From positions 124,001 to 188,000 of the forward strand of contig DHDP01000016.1 of NCBI GenBank assembly GCA_002399405.1: a stretch of DNA of 64,000 bases, in the 5' to 3' direction. Each line of letters opens with the position of its first letter. Position 1 is the stretch's first letter. This document shows, piece after piece, positions 9,326 to 17,413 of the stretch. Origin of the DNA: Treponema sp. UBA4873 (GTDB lineage Bacteria; Spirochaetota; Spirochaetia; Treponematales; Treponemataceae). A program made the position numbers and the translations under genes. The notes beneath the pieces were generated by a model that was not told where the DNA came from, ran no database searches, and was given only the letters and a program-made list of their open reading frames with translations.

Positions 9326-10798
9326 ATGACAACAGACGACATCGTATCGTTAATCCGTACAGGCGAAGGGCAGACAATCGAATTCAAGAAATCCTATGAA
9401 TCTGTCACAAAAGACGTGTACGAGACAGTCTGCTCGTTTTCAAACAGTGACGGCGGACATATTTTTCTCGGTGTGCTCGATGACGGAACGATAAACGGAA
9501 TCAGAGAAGACCGCGTCGAAGCTGAAAAAAAAGATTTTGTAACGACCGTAAACAATGCCATGAAACTGCATCCGCCGCTGTACCTGTGTCCCGAAGCATA
9601 TAGTATCGAGGGGAAGACGATTCTATATGTGTATGTGCCTAAGGCTGCTTACGTCTGCCGCTGCAGGGGCAGAGTATTCGACCGGAATAACGATTCCGAC
9701 ATCGATATTACCGATAACGAAGAACTTATGTACCGCCTATATGCACGGAAATCCGGGAATTATTTTGTAAATAAGGTGTATCCGGCATTTGCTGTTTCCG
9801 ATCTTGATACGGGTGCAATAGAGCATGCCCGGCAGATGACGCGGGTGCGGAGCGATGCGCATCCGTGGCTTTCCATGAATGATGAGCAGCTGCTCCGCAG
9901 TGCGGATCTTATTCTTGAAGATACCGCGACTCGGCAGGAAGGACTGACTCTTGCAGCTGTACTGCTTTTCGGAAGACGCAGTACGATTATGTCCGTACTC
10001 CCGCAGCATAAAACAGATGCAATTTACCGTATAGAAAACATGGACCGGTATGACGACCGCGACGTGATTGTCGCGAATCTGCTTGAAAGTTATGACCGCC
10101 TGATGGAATTCGGCAGAAAACATCTGAATGATCCTTTCGTACTGGAAGGCGTACAATCGGTCAGCGCGCGGGATGCGATACTGCGTGAAATCATTTCCAA
10201 TATGCTCGAGCACCGTGATTTTTCAAGCGGTTTTGTCGCAAAACTGATAATAGAACGTGACCGTATTTACACCGAAAACAGTAATCAGCCGCACGGGTTC
10301 GGCAGATTAAAGCTCGATACGCTGCAGCCGTTTTCAAAAAATCCTCCGATTTCCAAAGTATTCCGTGAAATCGGTCTTGCCGATGAACTCGGTTCCGGTA
10401 TGCGGAATACTTATAAGTATACTAAATTGTATTCCGGCGGTACTCCCGATTTTGAGGAAGGAGATGTGTTCAGAGCAACCATTCCGCTGAACAGTACGGC
10501 AACAGAACGTGTCGGTCCGGTGAATGTTCGTAGTACCCCACATGATAACCCACATGATAACCCACATGATAACCCACATGATGAAGCCCGCACGGAACAG
10601 ATACTGAAGTTTTGTGCTGTTCCCCGGAACCGGACGGAAATACAGGAGTATTTAGACATTAAGGACAGATCATATTTTCAGAAAAAAATATTAAAGCCGC
10701 TGCTTGATTCAGGAGACCTCTGTTTGACATTACCCGATAAACCGCAGAGTAAGAATCAGCGGTATGTTGCAAAACTGAATAGGGATTTGAAAAAATGA
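9326..10798 (+). CDS. AlbA_2-domain regulator with a tandem-repeat linker
   Basis: This 490-residue second AlbA_2/RecG-like regulator is clearly different from the first. It has GEGQTIEFKKSYE at residue 12, GGHIFLGVLDDG near 46, REIISNMLEHRDFSSGF near 292, a GSGMRNTYKYTKLY segment near 355 and a C-terminal winged-helix region (TEIQEYLDIKDRSYFQKK) near 440. A proline-rich linker made of repeated PHDN units (about residues 405-420) separates ATPase-like and winged-helix parts. Related proteins often carry such variable repeats at this spot. The ribosome site is AAGGAG, 9 bases from the ATG. The stop overlaps the ATG of the restriction-gene stub (ATGA), so it once sat inside a longer operon. It is probably a regulator or accessory protein of the former restriction locus. 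Confidence 0.7.
   Translation: MTTDDIVSLIRTGEGQTIEFKKSYESVTKDVYETVCSFSNSDGGHIFLGVLDDGTINGIREDRVEAEKKDFVTTVNNAMKLHPPLYLCPEAYSIEGKTILYVYVPKAAYVCRCRGRVFDRNNDSDIDITDNEELMYRLYARKSGNYFVNKVYPAFAVSDLDTGAIEHARQMTRVRSDAHPWLSMNDEQLLRSADLILEDTATRQEGLTLAAVLLFGRRSTIMSVLPQHKTDAIYRIENMDRYDDRDVIVANLLESYDRLMEFGRKHLNDPFVLEGVQSVSARDAILREIISNMLEHRDFSSGFVAKLIIERDRIYTENSNQPHGFGRLKLDTLQPFSKNPPISKVFREIGLADELGSGMRNTYKYTKLYSGGTPDFEEGDVFRATIPLNSTATERVGPVNVRSTPHDNPHDNPHDNPHDEARTEQILKFCAVPRNRTEIQEYLDIKDRSYFQKKILKPLLDSGDLCLTLPDKPQSKNQRYVAKLNRDLKK
10538..10582 (+). repeat. In-frame 12-bp tandem repeat (3.75 copies)
   Basis: The unit CCACATGATAAC is repeated three times exactly and then nine bases more. Each unit encodes PHDN, so slippage would lengthen or shorten the linker of the AlbA_2 protein without changing frame. 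This is a coding minisatellite and not a CRISPR: there are no spacers. Confidence 0.95.
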
Positions 10799-10872
10799 AA
10801 CTACAATTCGACCGTACACTTGAATATCAGAAGGATGCAAAGATGCGTTTTACTTCTGGTAACCTGCTGTAA
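10795..10872 (+). pseudogene. Stub of a type III restriction (Res-like) subunit
   Basis: The 25 codons begin MKLQFDRTLEYQKDA, which closely resembles the N-terminus of type III restriction endonuclease (Res) helicase subunits. They start by ATGA overlap with the AlbA_2 gene. After about 15 residues the similarity ends and the frame stops at TAA, directly against copy B of the 46-bp repeat. The rest of the ~900-residue gene is missing. The simplest reading is a deletion by recombination that removed a type III restriction gene; the identification rests on the N-terminal match only. Confidence 0.45.
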
Positions 10873-10917
10873 GAGATAGGGGAGTCAGAATGACCTTAGG
10901 CACGGAAACAGAAACGC
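10872..10917 (+). repeat. 46-bp direct repeat, copy B
   Basis: Second copy of the repeat at 6857-6902 (43 of 46 bases identical). It carries a truncated AlbA_2 start (10890-10934) whose frame reads MTLGTETETQGDSR and then stops, so the gene head is not followed by its body. It marks the right border of the rearranged cassette. Confidence 0.85.
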
Positions 10918-10933
10918 AGGGGGACAGTCGCTG

Positions 10934-11119
10934 ATGGCATTTGAAAAAGATTACAATTCAGAGAAGCTTATTGAACTGCTGCCCAATCTTATATGCGACA
11001 CGCTCTGTATTATTGCGGACGTGGAGCTTCTGCATGACGGAAAGAAAGATTATATAAGAAAAAAATGCAGGCAGCGTAGAGAAGGAAAATCGCGGGAGAA
11101 AGAAGGGACCCGCCCATAA
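10934..11119 (+). CDS. Small hypothetical protein or gene remnant
   Basis: A 61-codon frame starts on the A of the preceding stop (TGATG), with a G-rich stretch (GGGGGA) upstream as ribosome site. The first half (KDYNSEKLIELLPNLICDTLCII) looks like a real helical domain. The second half is very basic (KKCRQRREGKSREKEGTRP), possibly out-of-frame readthrough of a remnant. I do not recognise a family. It lies in the rearranged restriction-like cassette and ends just before the terminator of the opposite-strand gene. Confidence 0.35.
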   Translation: MAFEKDYNSEKLIELLPNLICDTLCIIADVELLHDGKKDYIRKKCRQRREGKSREKEGTRP

Positions 11120-11160
11120 AAAACAGGGGCGTCCCGAAAGTGAATCTTCAGGACGCCCCC
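11116..11160 (-). terminator. Intrinsic terminator of the flavin reductase gene
   Basis: Read on the minus strand, a GGGGGCGTCC/GGGACGCCCC stem with a 16-base loop is followed by TGTTTTTTAT. It lies 18 bases after the stop of the minus-strand reductase gene and may also act on the converging cassette. Confidence 0.85.
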
Positions 11161-11177
11161 GTAATATACCAAGTATA

Positions 11178-13436
11178 TTACTTCAACCCGGCCTTCGCCC
11201 GTGCCTTTTCAAGTGCTTCGCAGAAAGCCTTTGATGTGATAGTCGCCCCGCTGACTGCGTCCAGTTTGGAGCTCTGTTTCTCTAAGCCCTCTTTTACCAG
11301 CTTTTCCAGCGCGACGTCGCCGATTCCATGTGTTTCAGCCTGTTTCAGAACGGTAATATCAGTCATCTTACCGTTCTTTACGGTAATCTGTAACTGTATC
11401 GCGCCTCCCATACCTTTGTCGGAAGTTCCGGTAAAGGTATTTCCGTCTGCAGCAGCCGCATTCGTTTTCTTTGCCGCTGCGGTTTTGGGTGCTGCCGGCG
11501 ATGTGCTTACGGCGGCATTGTCCGAAATTCCCAGTTTTTTCAGCTCGGCATTCTTTTCAGAGTAGGTCAATGTTCCGCTGGAACCGCCTCTCTGGCTGAA
11601 ATATGCAGCCTTATCGGTCTTCGTCCGGCTGTTTGTTTCAGCTCCGGCATATTCCGCCTTAAGAGCTGTATCTGCCGTTGCTATGCCGTTGCCGTCCACT
11701 GATGCTGCCGCGCGGCCTGCAATGTAACCGCTGGTGATGACACGTCCGAGTCCGTGTACGTGCATACCGCCGCTTGATTCGCCTGCGCAGAACAGAGACG
11801 GAATCACCTTTCCGTCGAGATCAAGAACCTGCATGTCTTTATTCGTCCGCAATCCGGCAAGCGTGTCGTGAAGACTCGGCGTCGCCCAGCATGCGTAAAA
11901 CGGACCATTTTCAATTTTATGGTCGAGTGATTTCTTGCCCCAGTCTTCGTCTTTTCCGTTTGCAACAAACTGATTGTACCGGGTTATAGTATCGGCCAGA
12001 ACTGACGGATCCATCCTGATATCTTCATAATATTTATTTATGACGGCCTTTGCCAGGTCTTCCAGCGTATCCGCCTTGAATGCATATCCGTTTTTGTAAT
12101 CGACACTCTTTTCCATATCCCAGTCGTTGCGGTCGGCGGCTGCCTGATCAAAAACGGCCCAGAGCGGACCGCTGTAACATTCCGCATTTCCGTCGCCGTC
12201 ACGGTCGATGAATACGCTGTTGAAAGCTGTTTTAAAAAATTCATAGCTCGCAGGTAATGCGCGCGTTCCGTTGCAAAGGTCCTCGTTTCCGCAGCGCTGC
12301 CCGAGCATATTGACGATAACCAGGCTGGAATAATCGGGCGCAACACCGCGCTTCCGGAACAATTTCCATACTTTGCTGTTTTCGTCAAATCCGCTTCCGT
12401 ACCCGTACTGGCAGCCCATTCTGGCCACAGGTACTATCGCCGCGCCCATGTCTACCATGTATCCGGACAGGGACCCCATCGAGGCTCCTACCTTCATCGC
12501 GGCAAGTTCACCGGAAGCGTCCTGATTGGAGAACGGCATACCTGCAAGTCCGTCGAATTCAGGTCCGAGACGCGGATCGAACATCGTGCGGAAATTCTGA
12601 TTGCCGATAGATCCGCCTGTAGCAATAATGACTGCTTTTTTTGCCCGTACATTGATAAGCTTTTTTGTGCTGTTTATATTTCCCTTGGTGAAAAATCCTG
12701 TCAGCGGTGTGGTTTCTCCCGGCATAATATGAGGTGTGTAGGATGCCTGAACACCGAGAACTTTGCCGGCATTCGGTTCGCGGTAAATAGTATCCATATG
12801 ATAATTCATAAGGAACCGGGCTCCTTTATCCCTGAGACTTTCCTCAAGGGGACGCGTAACTCCTATCCCGTTGTTTTTCAGTCCGGTAATATCGTTCTTC
12901 CATTTCGTTGCATCAACATACGTCATACGGGCCACGCCGTCGGCATCGTATCCGCCGTCGCGGTAATAGCTTCGGACCATAGGTTCGATATTCTGTACAA
13001 CGACCCCGTTTTCAAGAATAAATTCGTAAGCTTCGTGCATGCTGTTCGCGACAGACCTTGTGTACTCCCGGTCGTTATAACGTGAATCGAAAGAATCCCG
13101 GGTATGATCGTAATAATAAAGATCCGAAGAATCCTCGATTCCCCATTCCTGCTGTGAAGATGTACCGCCTCCCGAATGAAGCTGTCCTTCCGATACTGCG
13201 GCGTGTCCGCCGCAATCATAATTCGCTTCTATAAGCAGCACGTCGGCTCCATCCAGTTTGGCTTTCAATGCTGCCGGAAGTCCGGCCCCGCCTGCACCGA
13301 CGACGACAACGTCGGCTTCGTAATCCCATTTGACATTCTGTCCGGAACTGCAGGCTCCGAATAAACATGCGGCCGTTACTGCCGTAAGAAATGCCAGACT
13401 CTTTCTCAAAACTGTGGGTTTTGAAGTTTTTATCAT
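11178..13436 (-). CDS. Lipoprotein flavocytochrome-c-like reductase (FAD plus covalent FMN)
   Basis: This 752-residue exported flavoprotein begins with a lipoprotein signal peptide ending LFGAC (Cys29). An FAD_binding_2 domain follows, with VVVVGAGGAGLPAA near residue 43 and a second FAD contact LFCAGESSGG near 570, as in fumarate/urocanate reductases. The C-terminal FMN-binding domain carries DAVSGAT (residues 726-732), the motif that ApbE flavinylates on threonine. Such proteins are extracytoplasmic terminal reductases for fumarate-like acceptors fed by membrane flavoproteins; the substrate cannot be told from sequence. Start: GGGGG ribosome site 8 bases upstream of ATG. Monocistronic, divergent from the ABC transporter pair. 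Confidence 0.85.
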   Translation of the reverse strand: MIKTSKPTVLRKSLAFLTAVTAACLFGACSSGQNVKWDYEADVVVVGAGGAGLPAALKAKLDGADVLLIEANYDCGGHAAVSEGQLHSGGGTSSQQEWGIEDSSDLYYYDHTRDSFDSRYNDREYTRSVANSMHEAYEFILENGVVVQNIEPMVRSYYRDGGYDADGVARMTYVDATKWKNDITGLKNNGIGVTRPLEESLRDKGARFLMNYHMDTIYREPNAGKVLGVQASYTPHIMPGETTPLTGFFTKGNINSTKKLINVRAKKAVIIATGGSIGNQNFRTMFDPRLGPEFDGLAGMPFSNQDASGELAAMKVGASMGSLSGYMVDMGAAIVPVARMGCQYGYGSGFDENSKVWKLFRKRGVAPDYSSLVIVNMLGQRCGNEDLCNGTRALPASYEFFKTAFNSVFIDRDGDGNAECYSGPLWAVFDQAAADRNDWDMEKSVDYKNGYAFKADTLEDLAKAVINKYYEDIRMDPSVLADTITRYNQFVANGKDEDWGKKSLDHKIENGPFYACWATPSLHDTLAGLRTNKDMQVLDLDGKVIPSLFCAGESSGGMHVHGLGRVITSGYIAGRAAASVDGNGIATADTALKAEYAGAETNSRTKTDKAAYFSQRGGSSGTLTYSEKNAELKKLGISDNAAVSTSPAAPKTAAAKKTNAAAADGNTFTGTSDKGMGGAIQLQITVKNGKMTDITVLKQAETHGIGDVALEKLVKEGLEKQSSKLDAVSGATITSKAFCEALEKARAKAGLK

Positions 13437-13558
13437 TTGCTATTACCCCCTTTTCCCAAGTATATTGTTTCAGGTTCATTTGTCAACACGAAAATCTGCA
13501 TATGGTTTAAAATAATAACGCTGCTTATTTTCCTTGAAATATTTCCGTCCAAACGGAG

Positions 13559-13641
13559 CATTTTCCGCCTGTCCGGGGCGGAAAATGTTTCCTGTTTTCT
13601 TCACACTGATTGTGAAAAATCAGGAGGCGCTTTCTGCCTCC
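13559..13641 (+). promoter_or_regulatory. Three consecutive inverted repeats in the ABC operon leader
   Basis: Three perfect dyads lie between the divergent reductase and transporter genes: 13559-13569/13577-13587 (CATTTTCCGCC arms, 7-base loop), 13600-13605/13611-13616 (TTCACA-N5-TGTGAA) and 13623-13628/13636-13641 (GGAGGC arms). The second looks like a regulator operator. The first and third could fold in RNA. None has a T-run, so they are not plain terminators. A clear promoter was not found in this 230-base gap. Confidence 0.5.
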
Positions 13642-13666
13642 GGGTACATCATAATCAGGAGTTGTT

Positions 13667-15496
13667 ATGGAAAAGGAAAAACCGAAGAAACTCAGGAAAT
13701 CGGACGAGTACCGGCGGCTCTTCGTGTACGCCGGAAAATTCAAATATCTGACGTACGCATCCATGCTGCTTTCCGCGGTGAGCGCGGTCTGTGCGCTCAT
13801 GCCGTTCGTATACATATGGAAAATCATACGTGAAGCGCTTTCGGTCATGCCTGATTTTTCGCGCATGACGTCGGCAGCTCACAACGGCTGGATGGCCGTC
13901 GCATGGTCCGGAATATTTGTTATTATTTATTTTGCGGCGCTTATGTGCTCGCATATCGCGGCATTCAGGATTGCGCGGAACATCAGGCAGAAGACTATCC
14001 GGCACGTGGTGAGTCTCCCGTCGGGAAATCTTGCCGCACTCGGCAGCGGACGCATCCGTTCGATAATCAACGATTCGAGCGCGGCGACGGAAACGTTTCT
14101 AGCGCACCAGACGCCTGATATGGCCGGTGCGTCCGTTACGCCGTTTGCGATTCTCGTGCTGCTGTTTGTGTTCGACTGGCGGTTCGGAATCGCGAGTCTT
14201 ATTCCGGTTCTGCTTTCGTTTGCGTGCATGGCGCCGATGATCGGAAAGGGGCTGCGCGAGGGGATGACGAATTATCAGAATGCGCTTACCGAGATGAACA
14301 ACGAAGCGGTCGAATACGTGCGCGGCATCGCGGTTGTTAAGACGTTCGGGCAGACGGCATTTTCGTTCGGACGGCTTAAGGATACTGTCGCCCGTTATTC
14401 GAAATGGACGATTGCCTACACGGTTTCTCTGCGGCAGCCGATGCTCTTCTTCACACTTTTTGTTAATAGCGCGTTTGCGACTCTTATCGCCGCGGCATTT
14501 CTTGTTGACGGCGGTTTGGCGCAGGGAGTGCCCGCTTCGGCACAGTTCCTGTCGAATTTTCTGTTCTACGTTATTTTCACGCCTGTCATCGCCGTAACGC
14601 TTAATAAGATTCTGTATTCGAGCGAGAACACGATGATTGTGGAGGACGCGATGAACCGCGTCGATTCGCTGCTTGCGCTCAAGCCGCTTGCGGAGCCTGC
14701 CGTTCCCGGGCATCCTGCTGCATTCGACGTGAGCTTCGACAACGTCGGCTTCACCTACGAGGGGGCCGACGTTCCCGCCGTGGAGCGCGTTTCGCTGACC
14801 GTGCCGCAGGGAAAAACGGTTGCGCTCGTCGGACCTTCGGGCGGCGGCAAGACGACGCTCGCTTCGCTTGTGACGCGTTTCTACGACGTGTCGTCGGGCG
14901 CAGTCAGAATCGGCGGCGTCGACGTCCGCAGCATTGCGAAGGACGAGCTGATGAAGACGGTGTCGTACGTGTATCAGGACAGCCGGCTGCTCAAGACGAG
15001 TATTCTTGAAAACGTACGCATGGGCCGTCCGGGGGCGTCGTGCGAAGAGGTGACGGCCGCGCTTGAAAAGGCGCAGTGCGGCGACATCATTGCGAAACTG
15101 CCGCGCGGCATCGACACGGTGTTCGGCAGCAGAGGCGTGTATCTTTCGGGCGGCGAATGCCAGCGCGTTGCGCTTGCCCGGACAATCCTCAACGACACGC
15201 CAGTCGTCGTGCTCGACGAAGCGACTGCGTTCGCGGACCCCGAGAACGAATATCTGATGCAGAAAGCGTTCGCCGAACTTTCGAAGGACAAGACTGTCAT
15301 CATGATTGCGCACCGGCTTTCAACTGTCCGGCATGCCGACTGTATTTACGTACTGTCGCGGGGCAGCGTTGTCGAAGAGGGAAAGCACGGGGAACTGCTT
15401 GCACGGCACGGCATGTACGCCGGCCTCTGGGAAGAATACCTCCGGTCGGTCGACTGGAATATTTCCGGACGGACTCAGAAACGGGAGGATGCGTAA
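13667..15496 (+). CDS. ABC transporter, fused membrane/ATPase subunit A
   Basis: This 609-residue half transporter has a cytoplasmic N-terminal helix, six predicted membrane segments (about residues 30-315) and an ATPase domain with Walker A GPSGGGKTT (near 390), signature LSGGECQR (near 493), and Walker B VVVLDEATAFADPENE. The DEATAFADPENE wording and exporter-type fold are shared with the YbtP/YbtQ and IrtA/IrtB group of heterodimeric transporters, some of which import siderophores; substrate and direction here are unknown. The next gene follows directly, so both form one heterodimer. Ribosome site AGGAG, 7 bases before ATG. The gene is GC-rich, which creates long antisense open frames that are not genes. 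Confidence 0.8.
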   Translation: MEKEKPKKLRKSDEYRRLFVYAGKFKYLTYASMLLSAVSAVCALMPFVYIWKIIREALSVMPDFSRMTSAAHNGWMAVAWSGIFVIIYFAALMCSHIAAFRIARNIRQKTIRHVVSLPSGNLAALGSGRIRSIINDSSAATETFLAHQTPDMAGASVTPFAILVLLFVFDWRFGIASLIPVLLSFACMAPMIGKGLREGMTNYQNALTEMNNEAVEYVRGIAVVKTFGQTAFSFGRLKDTVARYSKWTIAYTVSLRQPMLFFTLFVNSAFATLIAAAFLVDGGLAQGVPASAQFLSNFLFYVIFTPVIAVTLNKILYSSENTMIVEDAMNRVDSLLALKPLAEPAVPGHPAAFDVSFDNVGFTYEGADVPAVERVSLTVPQGKTVALVGPSGGGKTTLASLVTRFYDVSSGAVRIGGVDVRSIAKDELMKTVSYVYQDSRLLKTSILENVRMGRPGASCEEVTAALEKAQCGDIIAKLPRGIDTVFGSRGVYLSGGECQRVALARTILNDTPVVVLDEATAFADPENEYLMQKAFAELSKDKTVIMIAHRLSTVRHADCIYVLSRGSVVEEGKHGELLARHGMYAGLWEEYLRSVDWNISGRTQKREDA

Positions 15497-17248
15497 ATGA
15501 TTAAAAAACTTATGAAAAAATATGCGCTTTCGAGGAAGGGCGCGTACGATCTTATTAAAAGCGTTGCGGCGTGCGTCGTAAACGACATTGCGATGATGCT
15601 GCCCGCCGCGCTGTTTTATTTTCTTATCATGCAGCTGCTGCCCGAATCGGCAGGCGGAACGGCCGGAACAAATCAGTACAGAGGTCCGCTTTTCTGGATA
15701 TGTGCAATCGTCGTTGTGTTTGCTGTTCTGTACGCGGTGAACCGGATTAAGTACGACTGTCAGTTCCTGAACACGTATAAGGAAAGCGCAGTGCGGCGTA
15801 TGTCGCTTGCGGAAAAACTGCGTGAACTGCCGCTTTCCTTTTTCGGCAGAAAGGATCTTTCCGATCTGACGACGACTATTATGGGAGACTGCACGCGGCT
15901 TGAACAGGCGTTCTCGCACTGGATTCCGACGTTCTTTGCTTCCATTATATCGACGCTCATCATCGCCGTCTGTCTGTTCTTCTTCAACGTAAAACTGGCT
16001 GCGGCAAGCCTGTGGGTTGTTCCGGTCGCGCTTCTCATTGTTTTCTTTTCGCGCCGCGTTCAGCACTGGGCCGGAAGAAAAAAGATGGCGGCCGATATTG
16101 CGTGCGCGGACGGCATTCAGGAATGTCTCGAGACGGTCAGAGACCTCAAGGCGAACAATGCCGAGTACGAGTATCTTGCGGGGCTCGATGAGAAAATCCG
16201 CAGAATCGAAAAGGTGTCTATAAAAAGCGAATACGTGACGGGCATTTTCGTCTCGAGCGCGCAGATGGTACTCAAGTTCGGCATTGCGACGACGGCGCTC
16301 TGCGGCAGCATGATGCTTGCGCGCGGAGAAATCACGCTGCTTCCGTTCATCATGTTCCTGATTGTCGTCTCGCGCATTTACGATCCGCTCGGGCTCTCGC
16401 TCCAGAATCTCGCGGCAATCATCAATACGCAGCTCAACATAAACCGCATGAACGAGCTGTACGACTGTCCCGTCCAGACCGGAACGACAAGTTTTGATCC
16501 GGAAGACAGTACGATCGTGTTCGACCATGTCGGATTCTCGTACAACGGCGAAGAGACTGTTCTCCGGGATGTTTCGTTTGCTGCGAAACAGGGAGAAGTG
16601 ACGGCGCTCATAGGTCCGTCCGGCGGCGGAAAATCGACCGCAGCAAAACTTGCAGCGCGGTTCTGGGATGTGAACAGCGGGACCATCACGTTCGGAGGCA
16701 TTCCTGTCGGAACGGTGGAACCGGAGACGCTCCTTTCCCGGTATTCAATCGTCTTTCAGGACGTGACGCTGTTCAATAACACCGTCATGGAAAATATCAG
16801 GATCGGAAAGTACGGCGCGTCGGACGAAGAAGTGCTTGCCGCCGCGCGCGAAGCACAGTGCGACGAGTTCGTGCAGCTGCTTCCGCACGGCTATGAAACA
16901 GTCATCGGCGAAAACGGTTCGGAACTTTCCGGCGGTGAGCGCCAAAGGCTTTCCATTGCGCGTGCGCTGCTTAAAAACGCACCTGTCATTCTGCTGGACG
17001 AGGCGACCGCTTCGCTCGACGCGGAGAACGAGACGAAAGTGCAGCAGGCGCTTTCCCGGCTCGTGAAAGGGCGGACCGTTCTTGTCATTGCGCACCGCAT
17101 GCGCACCGTGTCCGGCGCCGACCATGTTGTGCTGCTTAAGGACGGCGTGGTCGCCGAAGACGGAACGCCGGAGGAACTGCTCGCACGCGGCGGCATATAC
17201 GCGCGCATGGTGCGCCTGCAGAGCGGCGGAACTGAGCCGCAGAACTGA
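15497..17248 (+). CDS. ABC transporter, fused membrane/ATPase subunit B
   Basis: This 583-residue partner of the preceding half transporter starts directly after its stop (TAAATG), with GGGAGG as ribosome site inside the upstream gene. It has six membrane segments (residues ~20-310), Walker A GPSGGGKST (near 375), signature LSGGERQR (near 475) and Walker B VILLDEATASLD. Subunit A has an altered signature (LSGGECQR) while this one is canonical, as often seen in heterodimers with unequal ATP sites. Substrate unknown; the resemblance to YbtPQ/IrtAB-type pairs makes siderophore or peptide transport possible. Confidence 0.8.
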   Translation: MIKKLMKKYALSRKGAYDLIKSVAACVVNDIAMMLPAALFYFLIMQLLPESAGGTAGTNQYRGPLFWICAIVVVFAVLYAVNRIKYDCQFLNTYKESAVRRMSLAEKLRELPLSFFGRKDLSDLTTTIMGDCTRLEQAFSHWIPTFFASIISTLIIAVCLFFFNVKLAAASLWVVPVALLIVFFSRRVQHWAGRKKMAADIACADGIQECLETVRDLKANNAEYEYLAGLDEKIRRIEKVSIKSEYVTGIFVSSAQMVLKFGIATTALCGSMMLARGEITLLPFIMFLIVVSRIYDPLGLSLQNLAAIINTQLNINRMNELYDCPVQTGTTSFDPEDSTIVFDHVGFSYNGEETVLRDVSFAAKQGEVTALIGPSGGGKSTAAKLAARFWDVNSGTITFGGIPVGTVEPETLLSRYSIVFQDVTLFNNTVMENIRIGKYGASDEEVLAAAREAQCDEFVQLLPHGYETVIGENGSELSGGERQRLSIARALLKNAPVILLDEATASLDAENETKVQQALSRLVKGRTVLVIAHRMRTVSGADHVVLLKDGVVAEDGTPEELLARGGIYARMVRLQSGGTEPQN

Positions 17249-17287
17249 CTGCACCGGCGTTCTCCGTGGGCGCGTCCTCTTGTCCGA

Positions 17288-17347
17288 TTGACAATTACAG
17301 GGAAAGGATATACCATCGATTAGTTAGCAAAATCTAACTAATCGATG
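17288..17347 (+). promoter_or_regulatory. gpmA promoter with a 34-bp perfect palindrome
   Basis: TTGACA (17288-17293) and TATACC (17309-17314, 15-base spacer) form a candidate promoter. At its 3' edge starts a perfect palindrome with 14-base arms and a 6-base centre (17314-17327/17334-17347; inner TTAGTTAG...CTAACTAA). There is no T-run after it, and it would overlap the transcription start, so an operator for a dimeric (MarR-like) regulator is more likely than a terminator. Confidence 0.6.
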
Positions 17348-17413
17348 CAGAGGAACGATGACGGCACTTCCTGTGTGTTCATCCGCTCCTCCTGACATTT
17401 TTAGGAGGCTGTT

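Noticed and set aside
10538..10582. CRISPR-like short repeats
   Set aside because: Contiguous 12-bp units without spacers and in frame within a coding region.
11140..11565. 141-codon plus-strand frame over the end of the reductase gene
   Set aside because: Antisense to the FMN-binding domain; it begins inside the terminator.
14099..16528. Long minus-strand open frames (up to 404 codons) across the ABC transporter genes
   Set aside because: They are antisense to GC-rich coding with clear ABC motifs, and their products are Arg/His-rich without domains.
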